Of a DNA stretch of 64,000 bases, positions 48,431 to 57,593 are shown in pieces. The translations under genes and the position numbers were made by a program. The DNA comes from Chryseobacterium scophthalmum (GTDB lineage: Bacteria > Bacteroidota > Bacteroidia > Flavobacteriales > Weeksellaceae), in NCBI RefSeq assembly GCF_900143185.1, contig NZ_FSRQ01000004.1:124001-188000 (forward strand). Reading direction: 5' to 3'. The notes below the pieces were generated by a model. That model saw only the letters and a program-made list of their open reading frames with translations. It searched no databases and was not told the origin of the DNA. Numbering within the stretch: the first letter of the stretch is position 1; each line of letters begins with the position of its first letter.

Positions 48431-49120
48431 ATGAAATTTAATAAAACATATATAGCAGCATTATTCTTATCATCAGCTTTGTTGTTAACAAGTTGTGAAG
48501 CAGTGCAAAATTCTAATCACCAACAAAGAGGTACTGCAGCCGGAGTTGCTTCAGGAGCGGTAATTGGTGGGATATTAGGAAATAATGTTGGAAAAGGTAA
48601 AAACGCAGCATTAGGAGCTGTTTTAGGAGGTATTATCGGTGGTGTTGCTGGTAACGTTATCGGTAACAAAATGGATAAGCAGGCAAAAGATATCAAAGAA
48701 ACTTTACCTGGTGCAGAAGTAGAAAGAGTAGGAGACGGTATTAAGATTACAATGAACGAAAGTATTGTAACTTTTGCATTTGATTCTTCAGATCTTACAG
48801 CACTTGCCAAAACAAACTTAGATAAATTAACGAAAGTTTTAGTAGATAATCCTGATACAAACATCAATATTTACGGGCATACTGACAGCAAAGGAGCAGA
48901 TGATTACAACCAAAGACTATCTGAAAGAAGAGCTAATTCTGTAAAATCTTATTTGATGACTAAAGGAATTGCATCAAGCAGATTGTTCGCTTTAGGTGAA
49001 GGAGAATCTATGCCGGTTGCTTCAAACGATACAGATGCAGGAAGAGCTAAAAACAGAAGAGTAGAGTTTGCAATTACAGCAAATGAAAAAATGATTAACG
49101 ACGCACAACAAGGTCAATAG
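48431..49120 (+). CDS. OmpA family lipoprotein with glycine zipper
   Basis: A 229-aa envelope protein. The lipoprotein signal ends at Cys22 (LLLTSC). Residues about 40-82 form a glycine-zipper hydrophobic stretch (GAVIGGILGNNVGKGKNAAL and GAVLGGIIGGVAGNVIG). The C-terminal OmpA domain (about 110-222) has FDSSDLTALAKTNLDKL and GHTDSKGADDYNQRLSERRA, the peptidoglycan-binding site. It should tether the outer membrane to the cell wall. It resembles YiaD-type proteins. Confidence 0.92.
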   Translation: MKFNKTYIAALFLSSALLLTSCEAVQNSNHQQRGTAAGVASGAVIGGILGNNVGKGKNAALGAVLGGIIGGVAGNVIGNKMDKQAKDIKETLPGAEVERVGDGIKITMNESIVTFAFDSSDLTALAKTNLDKLTKVLVDNPDTNINIYGHTDSKGADDYNQRLSERRANSVKSYLMTKGIASSRLFALGEGESMPVASNDTDAGRAKNRRVEFAITANEKMINDAQQGQ

Positions 49121-49147
49121 TTATTTAACATATAAATATTATTTCTT

Positions 49148-49169
49148 AAACCGCTTTGGCGGTTTTTTT
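49148..49169 (+). terminator. Terminator of the OmpA-type gene
   Basis: AAACCGC-TTTG-GCGGTTT followed by T's, 28 bases after the stop codon. Confidence 0.85.
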
Positions 49170-49204
49170 GTATTTTTATACCTGATTTTTTTATCATAAA
49201 TCGT

Positions 49205-49212
49205 TATTTTTG
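49205..49212 (+). promoter_or_regulatory. Candidate -7 box for the UbiA/DprE-like operon
   Basis: TATTTTTG, ending 17 bases before the first start codon of the operon. No good -33 partner was seen. Confidence 0.5.
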
Positions 49213-49229
49213 CAATCGAAACCACATTA

Positions 49230-50141
49230 ATGAAGAAATATTTAAAACTCCTTCGGGTAGAACAATGGGTAAAAAATCTTTTTGTATTTGTTCCGCTTTT
49301 TTTCTCGGGTAATGTTAAAAACCTAGATTTACTTAGTAAAAGTATTTTTGCATTCATCATATTTTCTCTGGCTGCAGGTGTTGTTTATATTCTTAATGAT
49401 TATAACGATATTGAAGCAGACCAAAAACACCCCGAAAAAAGAAGACGTCCGCTTGCAAGCGGAGCTGTTTCAAAGAAAACAGCAATAAGCATTCTGATTG
49501 GTTTAATGATTGTGGATGTAGCTCTTATTTTATTCGCACAATTTTATTTTCATCGTCCAATCTGGAAATTTGCTTTCATTATCGCATTTTATTTTGTGAT
49601 GAATCTTGCGTATACATTCAAGTTGAAGCATGTTCCGATTATTGATATTTTTATCATTGCTATAGGTTTCGTCCTTCGTGTACAGGCAGGAGGTTACATT
49701 ACAGGAATTTTTATTTCGCAGTGGGCGACTTTACTGACCTTTGTTTTGGCATTGGTTTTAGCAATAGGAAAACGCAGAGGAGAGCTTATTAATGCACAGA
49801 TTTCAGGGAAGACCAGAAAATCTTTAGATGGTTATAATGTACAATTTGCAGACATTGCACTTTCTATTTCTGTAACTTTAGCAATAGTTTGTTATCTTAT
49901 GTTTACACTTTCTCCCGAAGTGCAGCTCAAATCTCACTCGAGTATTTTTTATACCGTAATATTTGTTGTTTTTGCATTTCTAAGATATTTGCAGCAGACA
50001 TTGGTTTATAATCGTACAGAATCTCCAACAAAAATTTTATACCGGGATCGGTATATTCAGATTACTTTGGTTTTGTGGGTGATCTCGTTTTTAATATTGA
50101 TTTATTTTAAGCACAGTATTATTAATTTTAATTTACTGTAA
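49230..50141 (+). CDS. UbiA-type polyprenyl-phosphate phosphoribosyltransferase (DPPR synthase-like)
   Basis: A 303-aa membrane prenyltransferase with about nine hydrophobic segments. The Asp-rich site is LNDYNDIEADQKHPEKRRRP, with the KRRRPLASG extension typical of decaprenyl-phosphate 5-phosphoribosyltransferase (Rv3806c type) rather than menaquinone or heme enzymes. It would join PRPP to polyprenyl phosphate. The next three genes, spaced 2, 2 and 7 bases apart, are DprE1-like, DprE2-like and a HAD phosphatase, which together complete a polyprenylphosphoryl-arabinose-like route. The acceptor lipid in this organism is unknown. Confidence 0.88.
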   Translation: MKKYLKLLRVEQWVKNLFVFVPLFFSGNVKNLDLLSKSIFAFIIFSLAAGVVYILNDYNDIEADQKHPEKRRRPLASGAVSKKTAISILIGLMIVDVALILFAQFYFHRPIWKFAFIIAFYFVMNLAYTFKLKHVPIIDIFIIAIGFVLRVQAGGYITGIFISQWATLLTFVLALVLAIGKRRGELINAQISGKTRKSLDGYNVQFADIALSISVTLAIVCYLMFTLSPEVQLKSHSSIFYTVIFVVFAFLRYLQQTLVYNRTESPTKILYRDRYIQITLVLWVISFLILIYFKHSIINFNLL

Positions 50142-50143
50142 TT

Positions 50144-51460
50144 ATGAAGCCAAATTTCATACAAAAAGTTACTAACTGGGGCAATTTTCCTATTGTGGAA
50201 AAAGAGATGAAGTCGGAAGACAGCTTCAGAAAGATTAAAGAATTCGTACAGAATCATAACGAGGTTATTGCAAGAGGAAACGGAAGATGTTATGGTGATG
50301 CCTCATTGGGCGAAAGTATTTTTTCCACTAAAAAATTAAATAAATTCATCAGTTTTGACCGTTTAAACGGAATTATAGAATGTGAATCGGGTATTTTGCT
50401 GTCTGATGTTTTAGAAATATCAGTTCCGCAAGGATATTTTCTTTATGTAACGCCTGGAACAAAATTTATTTCAATTGGTGGTGCTATTGCATCTGATGTT
50501 CATGGGAAAAATCATCATTCTGAAGGTTGCTTTTCAGAATATGTGATCGATTTTAAATTGATGACAGAAAATGGCGACATTATTATCTGTTCAAAAGAAG
50601 AAAATTCCGAAAAATTCTATGCAACAATCGGTGGAATGGGACTTACAGGAATTATTCTTTCGGCTCGATTTAAGCTTAAAAATATAGAAACAGCCTACAT
50701 TCGTCAGGAAAGTATTAAAGCTGAAAATTTAGACGAAATATTCAGATTGTTTGATGAAAGCGAAAGCTGGACTTACACTGTTGCCTGGATCGATTGTTTA
50801 CAAAAAGGAAAAGATATCGGAAGAAGTATTTTGATGAGAGGTGAACATGCTTTTGCGCACGAACTTCCTCAAAAGTTTTCTAAAAATCCTTTACGATTAA
50901 AGAAAAAGTTTTCTCCGACTGTACCGTTTTATTTTCCGGGATTTGTTTTGAATGCTCTTACTGTAAAGCTTTTTAATCTGTTATATTTTAAAAGACAGAC
51001 CAAAAAAGAGGTGAAGAATTTTATCGATTACGAAACATATTTCTATCCGCTGGATGCGATTAATGATTGGAATAAAATCTACGGTAAATCAGGTTTTATT
51101 CAGTATCAAATGGTGATTCCAAAGGAAAATGGAAAAGAAGGAATGAAAAAAATTCTTGAAACCATTGCCAACAGCGGAAACGGTTCTTTCCTTGCTGTCT
51201 TAAAATTATTCGGAAAAAATAATCCTGAAGCATACAATTCTTTTCCAATTGAGGGATATACTCTTGCGTTAGATTTTAAGGTAAATTCTAAGCTGAAAAA
51301 ACTGGTCGAACAATTAGATCAAACCGTGCAGGAATTCGGTGGGAGAATTTATCTTACCAAAGACAGCATGAGCAAATCTTCGCTGACCGATTATCTTAAA
51401 AATGTAGAAAGTTCGAAATTTGTGTCTTTACAGCACAAAAGAATCTTAAATAATAAGTAA
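50144..51460 (+). CDS. DprE1-like FAD-linked oxidase (polyprenylphosphoryl-ribose 2-oxidase)
   Basis: A 438-aa vanillyl-alcohol-oxidase-fold flavoprotein. The FAD blocks are VIARGNGRCYGDASLGES and FISIGGAIASDVHGKNHHSE; the latter is close to the mycobacterial DprE1 block. DprE1 oxidises the ribose 2'-OH of decaprenylphosphoryl ribose. The residue equivalent to the inhibitor-reactive Cys387 of M. tuberculosis DprE1 appears to be Ala375 here (GYTLALDF against GWNICVDF, recalled from memory). The C-terminus is shorter than in mycobacteria. It lies two bases from each neighbour. Confidence 0.85.
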   Translation: MKPNFIQKVTNWGNFPIVEKEMKSEDSFRKIKEFVQNHNEVIARGNGRCYGDASLGESIFSTKKLNKFISFDRLNGIIECESGILLSDVLEISVPQGYFLYVTPGTKFISIGGAIASDVHGKNHHSEGCFSEYVIDFKLMTENGDIIICSKEENSEKFYATIGGMGLTGIILSARFKLKNIETAYIRQESIKAENLDEIFRLFDESESWTYTVAWIDCLQKGKDIGRSILMRGEHAFAHELPQKFSKNPLRLKKKFSPTVPFYFPGFVLNALTVKLFNLLYFKRQTKKEVKNFIDYETYFYPLDAINDWNKIYGKSGFIQYQMVIPKENGKEGMKKILETIANSGNGSFLAVLKLFGKNNPEAYNSFPIEGYTLALDFKVNSKLKKLVEQLDQTVQEFGGRIYLTKDSMSKSSLTDYLKNVESSKFVSLQHKRILNNK

Positions 51461-51462
51461 AA

Positions 51463-52188
51463 ATGATAGTTCTCGGAAGTACCTCTGAAGTAGCGCAGGC
51501 TTTTGTGGAAAAAGCTTTGCAGGAAGGCGAAAAATATGAAAGGATTTATCTTTTTACCTCAAACAAAGAAGCAACAGAACGTTTTGCAAAACATATCGAT
51601 GTGAAATTTTTGCAGCAATCTGAAATCATTGAGCTTGATTTAACAAAAGAAATTAATTATTTTGATTTCGATCATGTCAATTCTAATGTTTTGTTCTGTG
51701 CGACCGGATATTTGGGTGAAAGTACCGAAGATGGCCTTTATGACAATAAAAATACAGAACGGATTATTGATATTAATTATTCAAAACTGGTTCCTGTAAT
51801 TAATTATTTTGCACAGAAATTTGAAAGCAGAAGATCTGGAACAATCATTGGTCTTTCGTCGGTTGCGGGTGATCGCGGTAGACAGAGTAATTTTATTTAC
51901 GGAAGTGCAAAAGCGGCTTTTACAGCTTATTTGAGCGGTCTTAGAAATTATCTTTTTGAAAAAAAGGTTCATGTTTTAACGGTGAAACCCGGTTTTATGG
52001 CAACAAAAATGACCGAAGGTTTACCATTAAATCCTAAATTAACAGCAACTCCGAAACAAGCGGCTGAATGTATTTACAAGGCTTTCAAAAAACAAAAGAA
52101 TGTTGCATACGTTTTACCGATTTGGGGCGTTATTATGATGATCATCAGAAATATCCCTGAATTTATATTTAAAAAATTAAAGCTTTAA
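51463..52188 (+). CDS. DprE2-like short-chain dehydrogenase/reductase
   Basis: A 241-aa SDR. The cofactor loop is shortened to MIVLGSTSEVAQAFVEKAL, as in DprE2; NVLFCATGYLGES follows, and the catalytic residues lie in GLSSVAGDRGRQSNFIYGSA with YGSAKAAF giving Tyr-x-x-x-Lys. DprE2 reduces the 2-keto intermediate made by DprE1, giving the arabinose epimer. The gene starts two bases after the DprE1-like gene. Confidence 0.85.
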   Translation: MIVLGSTSEVAQAFVEKALQEGEKYERIYLFTSNKEATERFAKHIDVKFLQQSEIIELDLTKEINYFDFDHVNSNVLFCATGYLGESTEDGLYDNKNTERIIDINYSKLVPVINYFAQKFESRRSGTIIGLSSVAGDRGRQSNFIYGSAKAAFTAYLSGLRNYLFEKKVHVLTVKPGFMATKMTEGLPLNPKLTATPKQAAECIYKAFKKQKNVAYVLPIWGVIMMIIRNIPEFIFKKLKL

Positions 52189-52195
52189 CTGTAGC

Positions 52196-52783
52196 ATGAA
52201 AAAATTGTATTGTTTTGATTTTGACGGAACTATTACCTATAAAGATACGATGTTTATGTATCTTAAATTTTATAATCCATCCAAGTTCCGGGTGCAGTTT
52301 TTGAAGCATATTCCGCTTTTTATTTTATTAAAATTAAAATTAGCAGAGACTGAAAAAGTAAAGAAAAGCTTCATCGGTTCTGTGTTGAAAGGTCAGCTTC
52401 AATCTAAAATTGAGGAGAAATCGAAACAATTTTTTGAGGAAAATTATCCTAAAATCGTTAGAGAAAATGCTTTAGAATTCATTAAAAATATAGATAGAGA
52501 AAATACACAAAGTCTTATGGTGACAGCTTCTCTTGATATTTGGGCTAAACCTTTTGCAGAAAAATTACAGATGAATCTTGTTTCTACAAAGGCAGAGTTC
52601 AAAAATGGGATTTTTACAGGCAATTTTATAGGCAAAAACTGCAACGGTTTAGAAAAATTGGAGCGTATAAAAAAAGAAATTTCAGACAGTAAGTACGATA
52701 AAATCATAGCGTTCGGAGATACGTCGGGAGATAAACCGATGCTGAAATGGGCAAATGAGGGTCATTACCAATTTTTTCATTAA
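52196..52783 (+). CDS. HAD-IB family phosphatase
   Basis: A 195-aa HAD-superfamily phosphatase. Motif I is FDFDGTITYKDT with Asp8 and Asp10, motif II is the SLMVTASLDIW segment, and motif IV is AFGDTSGDKPML. It has a predicted helical cap. In this operon it fills the place where a phosphatase must remove the 5-phosphate from polyprenylphosphoryl-phosphoribose before the DprE1 step; mycobacteria use an unrelated PAP2 protein. This role is inferred from context. It starts seven bases after the SDR gene. Confidence 0.85.
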   Translation: MKKLYCFDFDGTITYKDTMFMYLKFYNPSKFRVQFLKHIPLFILLKLKLAETEKVKKSFIGSVLKGQLQSKIEEKSKQFFEENYPKIVRENALEFIKNIDRENTQSLMVTASLDIWAKPFAEKLQMNLVSTKAEFKNGIFTGNFIGKNCNGLEKLERIKKEISDSKYDKIIAFGDTSGDKPMLKWANEGHYQFFH

Positions 52784-52807
52784 TTTTGAAGGATTAATAA
52801 AAGTAAA

Positions 52808-53278
52808 ATGAATAAACTGCTGATTTTTTGTTTTGCAACCCTAATGAGTTGCACAAGCACAATTGCACAAAAATCTGAAGATATGCAGAGTAAAGCTGAA
52901 ATTATAAAGTCTGAGTCGCAAGGTGGAACCGAACAGCCCGGCTTTGTAATCATCAAAAATGAACAGGAATTTCAGAATGTAATACAATCTAAACAGGGAA
53001 CTTCTCTTGTAGAAGTAGGAACTGAGCCTGTGATGAAATATCCTGCATTTCCGGTTGGTAAGAAGGTAGTTGTGTATAATCTAGGTTCATTCAGATCTGG
53101 TGATCATACCATAAGAGAAATAAAAAGTATTTCTGTAAAAGATAATGTGTTGTATGTAGAAGTTCCGATGTATGAATCTGGCGGAATGGAAATTCAGGTG
53201 CTTTCAAATCCTTGGTTTATCTTTACAGTTCCTTCAAATTATCAATTCACTTCAGTACAATTAAAATCTTCAAAATAA
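52808..53278 (+). CDS. Lipoprotein with PrcB-like C-terminal domain
   Basis: A 156-aa lipoprotein with signal ending at Cys15 (FATLMSC). The region FVIIKNEQEFQNVIQS, then PAFPVGKKVVVYNLGSFRSG and LSNPWFIFTVP, resembles the PrcB_C domain (protease complex subunit PrcB). PrcB helps assemble dentilisin-type proteases in spirochetes, but most family members are uncharacterised. It is 24 bases after the HAD gene and three bases before the cysteine desulfurase gene, so all may be one transcript. Confidence 0.65.
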   Translation: MNKLLIFCFATLMSCTSTIAQKSEDMQSKAEIIKSESQGGTEQPGFVIIKNEQEFQNVIQSKQGTSLVEVGTEPVMKYPAFPVGKKVVVYNLGSFRSGDHTIREIKSISVKDNVLYVEVPMYESGGMEIQVLSNPWFIFTVPSNYQFTSVQLKSSK

Positions 53279-53281
53279 AAA

Positions 53282-54457
53282 ATGAATAAAATATATTTAG
53301 ATAACGCTGCTACAACGCCTCTTTCAGAAGAAGTAATCGATGCGATGGTTGATACGATGAAAATGAATTTCGGAAATCCTTCTTCAACTCACAGTTTTGG
53401 TCAGGAAGCGAAGATTCTTATAGAAAATGTAAGAAGGCAGGTTGCAGATTATCTACATGTAACTCCGGCTGAGATTATTTTTACCTCTTGTGGTACAGAA
53501 TCTAATAATATGATTATCAAATCAAGTGTTGAACATCTTGGTATTGAAAGAATCATAAGCTCTCCTATGGAGCACAAATGTGTTTCTGAGAGTATTCTGG
53601 ATATGAAAAATAGAAAAGGAGTAGATGTTGCTTATATTCGTCCTAATGAAAAGGGAGATATTGATTTGGCTAAATTAGAAGAGCTACTTAAAAATTCAGA
53701 TAAAAAAACATTGGTGAGCTTAATGCATGCCAATAACGAAATCGGAAATATCGTTGATGTTAAGAAAATTGCTCAGCTTTGCAAAGAAAACAATGCACTT
53801 TTCCATTCTGATACCGTTCAGACGATGGCGCACATGAATCTTGATTTCTCAGATATTCCTGTTGATTTTGCATCTTGCAGTGCTCATAAATTTCATGGTC
53901 CGAAAGGAATTGGTTTCGCATTTATCAGAAAATCGAGTGGTTTAAAAGGAATTATTACAGGTGGTCCTCAAGAAAGAAGCTTGAGAGCAGGAACAGAAAA
54001 TGTTGCCGGTATTGCAGGTTTAGGAAAAGCCCTGGAGCTTTCATTAAATAATATGGAAGCTTATACAGAACACATGCAGACTATTAAACAATACACAATT
54101 GACAGAGTTTCCGCAGAAATTCCGGGAGTGAAGTTTAACGGTAGAAGTTCTGAAGCAGATAACAGTTTGTATACTGTCGTAAGTCTTTTACTTCCTTACA
54201 AAAATCCTTTAATCGGATTACAGCTTGATATGAAAGGAATTGCTGTATCACAAGGAAGTGCATGTTCTTCGGGAGCATCAAAACCTTCTATGGTAATGAT
54301 GATGGTACTTTCTGAGGATGAAATGGATGATTGTACACCTTTGCGTGTCTCTTTCAGCCACATGACGACAAAAGATGATATTGATACTTTTGTGACTGCT
54401 TTAAAAGAGATTTCTAAAGATTTTGTTATAGAAAATACAAATGTTGAGCATAGATAG
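53282..54457 (+). CDS. Cysteine desulfurase (NifS/IscS family)
   Basis: A 391-aa PLP enzyme. The N-terminus is YLDNAATTPLSEEV, the PLP Lys is Lys203 in SAHKFHGPKGIGF, and the catalytic Cys is Cys328 in SQGSACSSGASKPS. The enzyme frees sulfur from cysteine for Fe-S clusters and tRNA thiolation. No iscU/sufE partner is next to it, so the target pathway is open; the short catalytic loop fits a group I (NifS/IscS) enzyme. It starts three bases after the preceding lipoprotein gene. Confidence 0.93.
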   Translation: MNKIYLDNAATTPLSEEVIDAMVDTMKMNFGNPSSTHSFGQEAKILIENVRRQVADYLHVTPAEIIFTSCGTESNNMIIKSSVEHLGIERIISSPMEHKCVSESILDMKNRKGVDVAYIRPNEKGDIDLAKLEELLKNSDKKTLVSLMHANNEIGNIVDVKKIAQLCKENNALFHSDTVQTMAHMNLDFSDIPVDFASCSAHKFHGPKGIGFAFIRKSSGLKGIITGGPQERSLRAGTENVAGIAGLGKALELSLNNMEAYTEHMQTIKQYTIDRVSAEIPGVKFNGRSSEADNSLYTVVSLLLPYKNPLIGLQLDMKGIAVSQGSACSSGASKPSMVMMMVLSEDEMDDCTPLRVSFSHMTTKDDIDTFVTALKEISKDFVIENTNVEHR

Positions 54458-54529
54458 GCTTTTCATTTTAAAGTAGTAATTTTGAATTAGAAAAATAAGA
54501 AAGAATATTAATAATTAAAAGATAAAAAA

Positions 54530-54847
54530 ATGGCTTTAGAAATTACGGATAGCTCGTTTCAGGAAACGGTTTTAAAATCAGACAAACCGGTATTGGTAGA
54601 CTTTTGGGCAGTATGGTGCGGACCGTGCAGAACTTTAGGACCAATCATCGAAGAAGTTGCAACAGATTTTGAAGGTAAAGCTGTCGTAGGAAAAGTAGAC
54701 GTGGATAACAACCAGGAAATTTCTATGCAATACGGAATCAGAAATATCCCTACAGTTCTTATTTTCAAGAACGGTGAAGTAGTAGATAAATTGGTTGGTG
54801 TAACTCCAAAAGAGGTAATTGCTGAGAAATTAAGCGCACACTTATAA
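54530..54847 (+). CDS. trxA: Thioredoxin
   Basis: A 105-aa cytosolic thioredoxin with the redox site FWAVWCGPCRTL (Cys30, Cys33), the cis-Pro loop RNIPTVLIF, and the standard length. It is the main protein disulfide reductase, fed by thioredoxin reductase and NADPH. A hairpin terminator follows. Confidence 0.95.
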   Translation: MALEITDSSFQETVLKSDKPVLVDFWAVWCGPCRTLGPIIEEVATDFEGKAVVGKVDVDNNQEISMQYGIRNIPTVLIFKNGEVVDKLVGVTPKEVIAEKLSAHL

Positions 54848-54866
54848 AAAAATCGCTTTGATAATG

Positions 54867-54898
54867 AATGCTTTCCGTTTTGGGAAGCATTTTTTATT
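54867..54898 (+). terminator. trxA terminator
   Basis: AATGCTTTCC pairs with GGGAAGCATT (one G-T pair) around GTTTT, followed by T's. Confidence 0.85.
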
Positions 54899-54906
54899 TC
54901 TAAAAG

Positions 54907-54937
54907 TTTGCAGAATTATTAAAAAATTGTATTTTTG
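54907..54937 (+). promoter_or_regulatory. tRNA-Asp promoter
   Basis: TTTG (54907-54910), 19-base spacer, TATTTTTG (54930-54937). It fits the Bacteroidetes consensus at ideal spacing, 39 bases before the mature tRNA. Confidence 0.75.
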
Positions 54938-54976
54938 CAACCACAATAACGGAAGATACTTCTGGAAGTTGTAAAA

Positions 54977-55050
54977 GATCCGGTAGTTCAGCTGGTTAGA
55001 ATGCCGCCCTGTCACGGCGGAGGTCGCGGGTTCGAGTCCCGTCCGGATCG
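54977..55050 (+). tRNA. tRNA-Asp (anticodon GTC)
   Basis: A 74-base cloverleaf: acceptor stem GATCCGG / CCGGATC, D-arm with AGCTGGTTAGAAT, anticodon stem CCGCC / GGCGG with loop CTGTCAC (anticodon GTC), and T-arm CGGGTTCGAGTCCCG. The discriminator base is G, as expected for tRNA-Asp. The terminal CCA is not fully encoded (CA follows). It has its own promoter and a terminator right after. Confidence 0.98.
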
Positions 55051-55053
55051 CAT

Positions 55054-55088
55054 AAAAAGCTTTAAAACATTTGTTTTAAAGCTTTTTT
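55054..55088 (+). terminator. Terminator after tRNA-Asp
   Basis: AAAAAGCTTTAAAACA pairs perfectly with TGTTTTAAAGCTTTTT with almost no loop and ends in T's. The following 258 bases up to the next gene are AT-rich with nothing else seen. Confidence 0.85.
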
Positions 55089-55346
55089 ATTTTGTGTACT
55101 TTAAGGGTGAAAATAGCACTATAAATTAAGAACTAATTCGGCAGCCTTGAGCTAAGATTTATTTTAAATAAACATTGAAAAATTAAAAAAAAACAAAATA
55201 AGTCTGAAAAAAAAATATATCTTTAAAAAAAAATCAAATAACAAAATTAAACTTTATAAGAAGTGGTGATATGGATTTTGATAAGCTAGCTATCTAAAAC
55301 TACTGTTGTTATTAGTAATAATGTTATTTATTAGGTATTAGTTAAT

Positions 55347-57593
55347 ATGAGTAGAATTTCCCTGTTTTTAAATGTCTTTTTTTTACTTTTTATAAATTTT
55401 TTTCATTCTCAAAAGCTATACTTTGAAAAAGTAGACTTGGGAAATCCAGAATTTGAAACTAAGTTAATTACACTTAGTAAGAAGCTTATTAAAGTATATA
55501 CAGAAAAGGATTCTCTTAAATATGCTGATAATTATTTCAGGCTTCAAGTGCTAAATAAGGACTATGATGGTGCAATAAATACACTAAATAAAATAAGATA
55601 TCCATATGTAAATTCTTATCCGTACTACGCAAAAACGGTTGGATTTCAATTTGAACAATATATTTTAGCAAAACAAATATCCAATTCCGGTAATTTTACG
55701 TCAAACTATGAACAGATTTTCACAAAAAATTATCAAAAATTGCCTTTATTGGCAAAGCAACTTATCCCCGAATCGTTTAAATTCAAAGAAGGGTTTAGTA
55801 AAAAAGAAGTTCAAAAAATTTTAAAAGACAGTATTATGCAAGATAGCATATCTATAAAAAATGCAGTCTTACTTTGTAAACATTTTAATTATCATACTCT
55901 GATTAGTGAAACTTTTTCGACAGCCATTCCTCTTTTAAAAAAATTAGAGAATGAAGAATTTTTTGTAAAAGATAGCGTTGTCGTAAAAACAAAAAAAGGA
56001 AATGAGATTACCCTTTTCTATGTGTTTGATAAAAAAATAAAGCGCCCAAAACCCTCTATTTTACATTTTTCAACTTATATAGGTAATAATGATTATTTTA
56101 TTTCTGCAGCAAAGATAAATGCAGACAGAGGGTATAATATTATATATGCTTTTAGTAGAGGTATTTATTTAAGTAAAGATGAAATTAATCCGTTTGAGTT
56201 TGAAGTTGAAGATGTGAATGAAGTAATAGACTGGATTACCAAGCAAACTTGGAGTGATGGAAAAGTTGGCATGATTGGAGGAAGTTATGATGGTTTCAGT
56301 CAATGGGCGGCAACAAAAAATCTGCATCCGGCTTTAAAAACTATTATTCCTGCAGCTTCTGTAGGCTTTGGAATCGATTTTCCGATGTTTAATAATTGTT
56401 TTAGTCCATATATGTTACGATGGTTAACTCATGTAAAGAAAAAAACAGATTTCGACATTTTTGAGAATGAGAAAAAATGGCTTTCTGTTTATAATACTTA
56501 TTATAAAACAGGAGTTGCTTTTAATAAACTAGACAGTATATATGGTAAAACAAATTCCGTTTTTCAAACATGGCTAAAACATCCTTCATTTGACAGTTAT
56601 TGGCAATCTAAACTCCCATACAAACGAGATTTTACCAAAATTAATATTCCGGTTTTAACAGTTACAGGATATTATGATGTTGACCAAAGAGGAGCTATGT
56701 ATTATTATGATAATCATCTTAAATACAATAAAAATGCAAATCATTATTTTGTGATCGGTCCTTATGGACACAATGAAGCAGTTTCGGGAGCGCCATCGGA
56801 AGAATATAAAGGATATAAAATAGACTCTGTGGCAAATATTGATTTAAAAGAAATTTCTCTTCAGTGGTTTGATTATATTTTGAAAGGTCAAAAAAAGCCC
56901 GAGTTTTTAAAAGATAAAGTCAATTATCAGGTAATGGGAACGAATCAGTGGAAAAGTGCATCATCCATAGATAAGATCAGCAATAAAAAACTGAAACTAT
57001 ATTTAAATAAAACCAAACTGCAAGCATCAAAATCTAATCTTGATTTTATTTCTCAAACAATAGATTTCCGTAAAAGAGAAGATACTTTACAAAATTTTGA
57101 TGATGAAAAAATACTTGATAGTCTCATAAATAAAGCCGACTTAAAAGACAAGATTGTTTTTGAAAGTGATGCTTTTGATACTTCTTTTGAAATTAACGGT
57201 AGTATTACAGGTAAAGTAAAAGCTGCCATTAACAAAAAGGATATGGATATCACCATTAGTGCGTATGAAAAATTACCTTCAGGAAAATATTTTAAATTAT
57301 CTCATGAATATTATGCCAGAGCAAGTTATACAAAAGATAATACAAAAAGAAAATTACTAAACCCGGGGAAAATAGAAACAATACCTGTACACAACACTTT
57401 TTTTACTAGTAGAAAAATTGACAAAGGAAGTAAATTGATTATAATTTTAGGTATTAGAAAGAATCCTGATGGGCAAATCAACTACGGTACAGGAAAAGAT
57501 GTAAGCGAAGAAACAATAGCCGATGCCAAAGAACCTTTGGAAATAAAATGGTATAATGATAGTTATGTTGAATTTCCAATCTCAGAAAAATAA
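55347..57593 (+). CDS. CocE/NonD-type hydrolase (peptidase S15 family), secreted, 748 aa
   Basis: An exported alpha/beta hydrolase of the X-Pro dipeptidyl-peptidase/CocE family. The N-terminal signal (about residues 1-21, ending FFHSQ) is followed by a helical region with no clear match (about 22-200). The S15 core follows: nucleophile Ser313 in MIGGSYDGFSQWAA, acid in TVTGYYDVDQRGAM and catalytic His in GPYGHNEAVSG. The C-terminal X-Pro beta-sandwich domain covers about residues 540-740. Substrates may be acyl esters, amides or Xaa-Pro peptides. The coding sequence is more AT-rich than its neighbours. Confidence 0.88.
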   Translation: MSRISLFLNVFFLLFINFFHSQKLYFEKVDLGNPEFETKLITLSKKLIKVYTEKDSLKYADNYFRLQVLNKDYDGAINTLNKIRYPYVNSYPYYAKTVGFQFEQYILAKQISNSGNFTSNYEQIFTKNYQKLPLLAKQLIPESFKFKEGFSKKEVQKILKDSIMQDSISIKNAVLLCKHFNYHTLISETFSTAIPLLKKLENEEFFVKDSVVVKTKKGNEITLFYVFDKKIKRPKPSILHFSTYIGNNDYFISAAKINADRGYNIIYAFSRGIYLSKDEINPFEFEVEDVNEVIDWITKQTWSDGKVGMIGGSYDGFSQWAATKNLHPALKTIIPAASVGFGIDFPMFNNCFSPYMLRWLTHVKKKTDFDIFENEKKWLSVYNTYYKTGVAFNKLDSIYGKTNSVFQTWLKHPSFDSYWQSKLPYKRDFTKINIPVLTVTGYYDVDQRGAMYYYDNHLKYNKNANHYFVIGPYGHNEAVSGAPSEEYKGYKIDSVANIDLKEISLQWFDYILKGQKKPEFLKDKVNYQVMGTNQWKSASSIDKISNKKLKLYLNKTKLQASKSNLDFISQTIDFRKREDTLQNFDDEKILDSLINKADLKDKIVFESDAFDTSFEINGSITGKVKAAINKKDMDITISAYEKLPSGKYFKLSHEYYARASYTKDNTKRKLLNPGKIETIPVHNTFFTSRKIDKGSKLIIILGIRKNPDGQINYGTGKDVSEETIADAKEPLEIKWYNDSYVEFPISEK

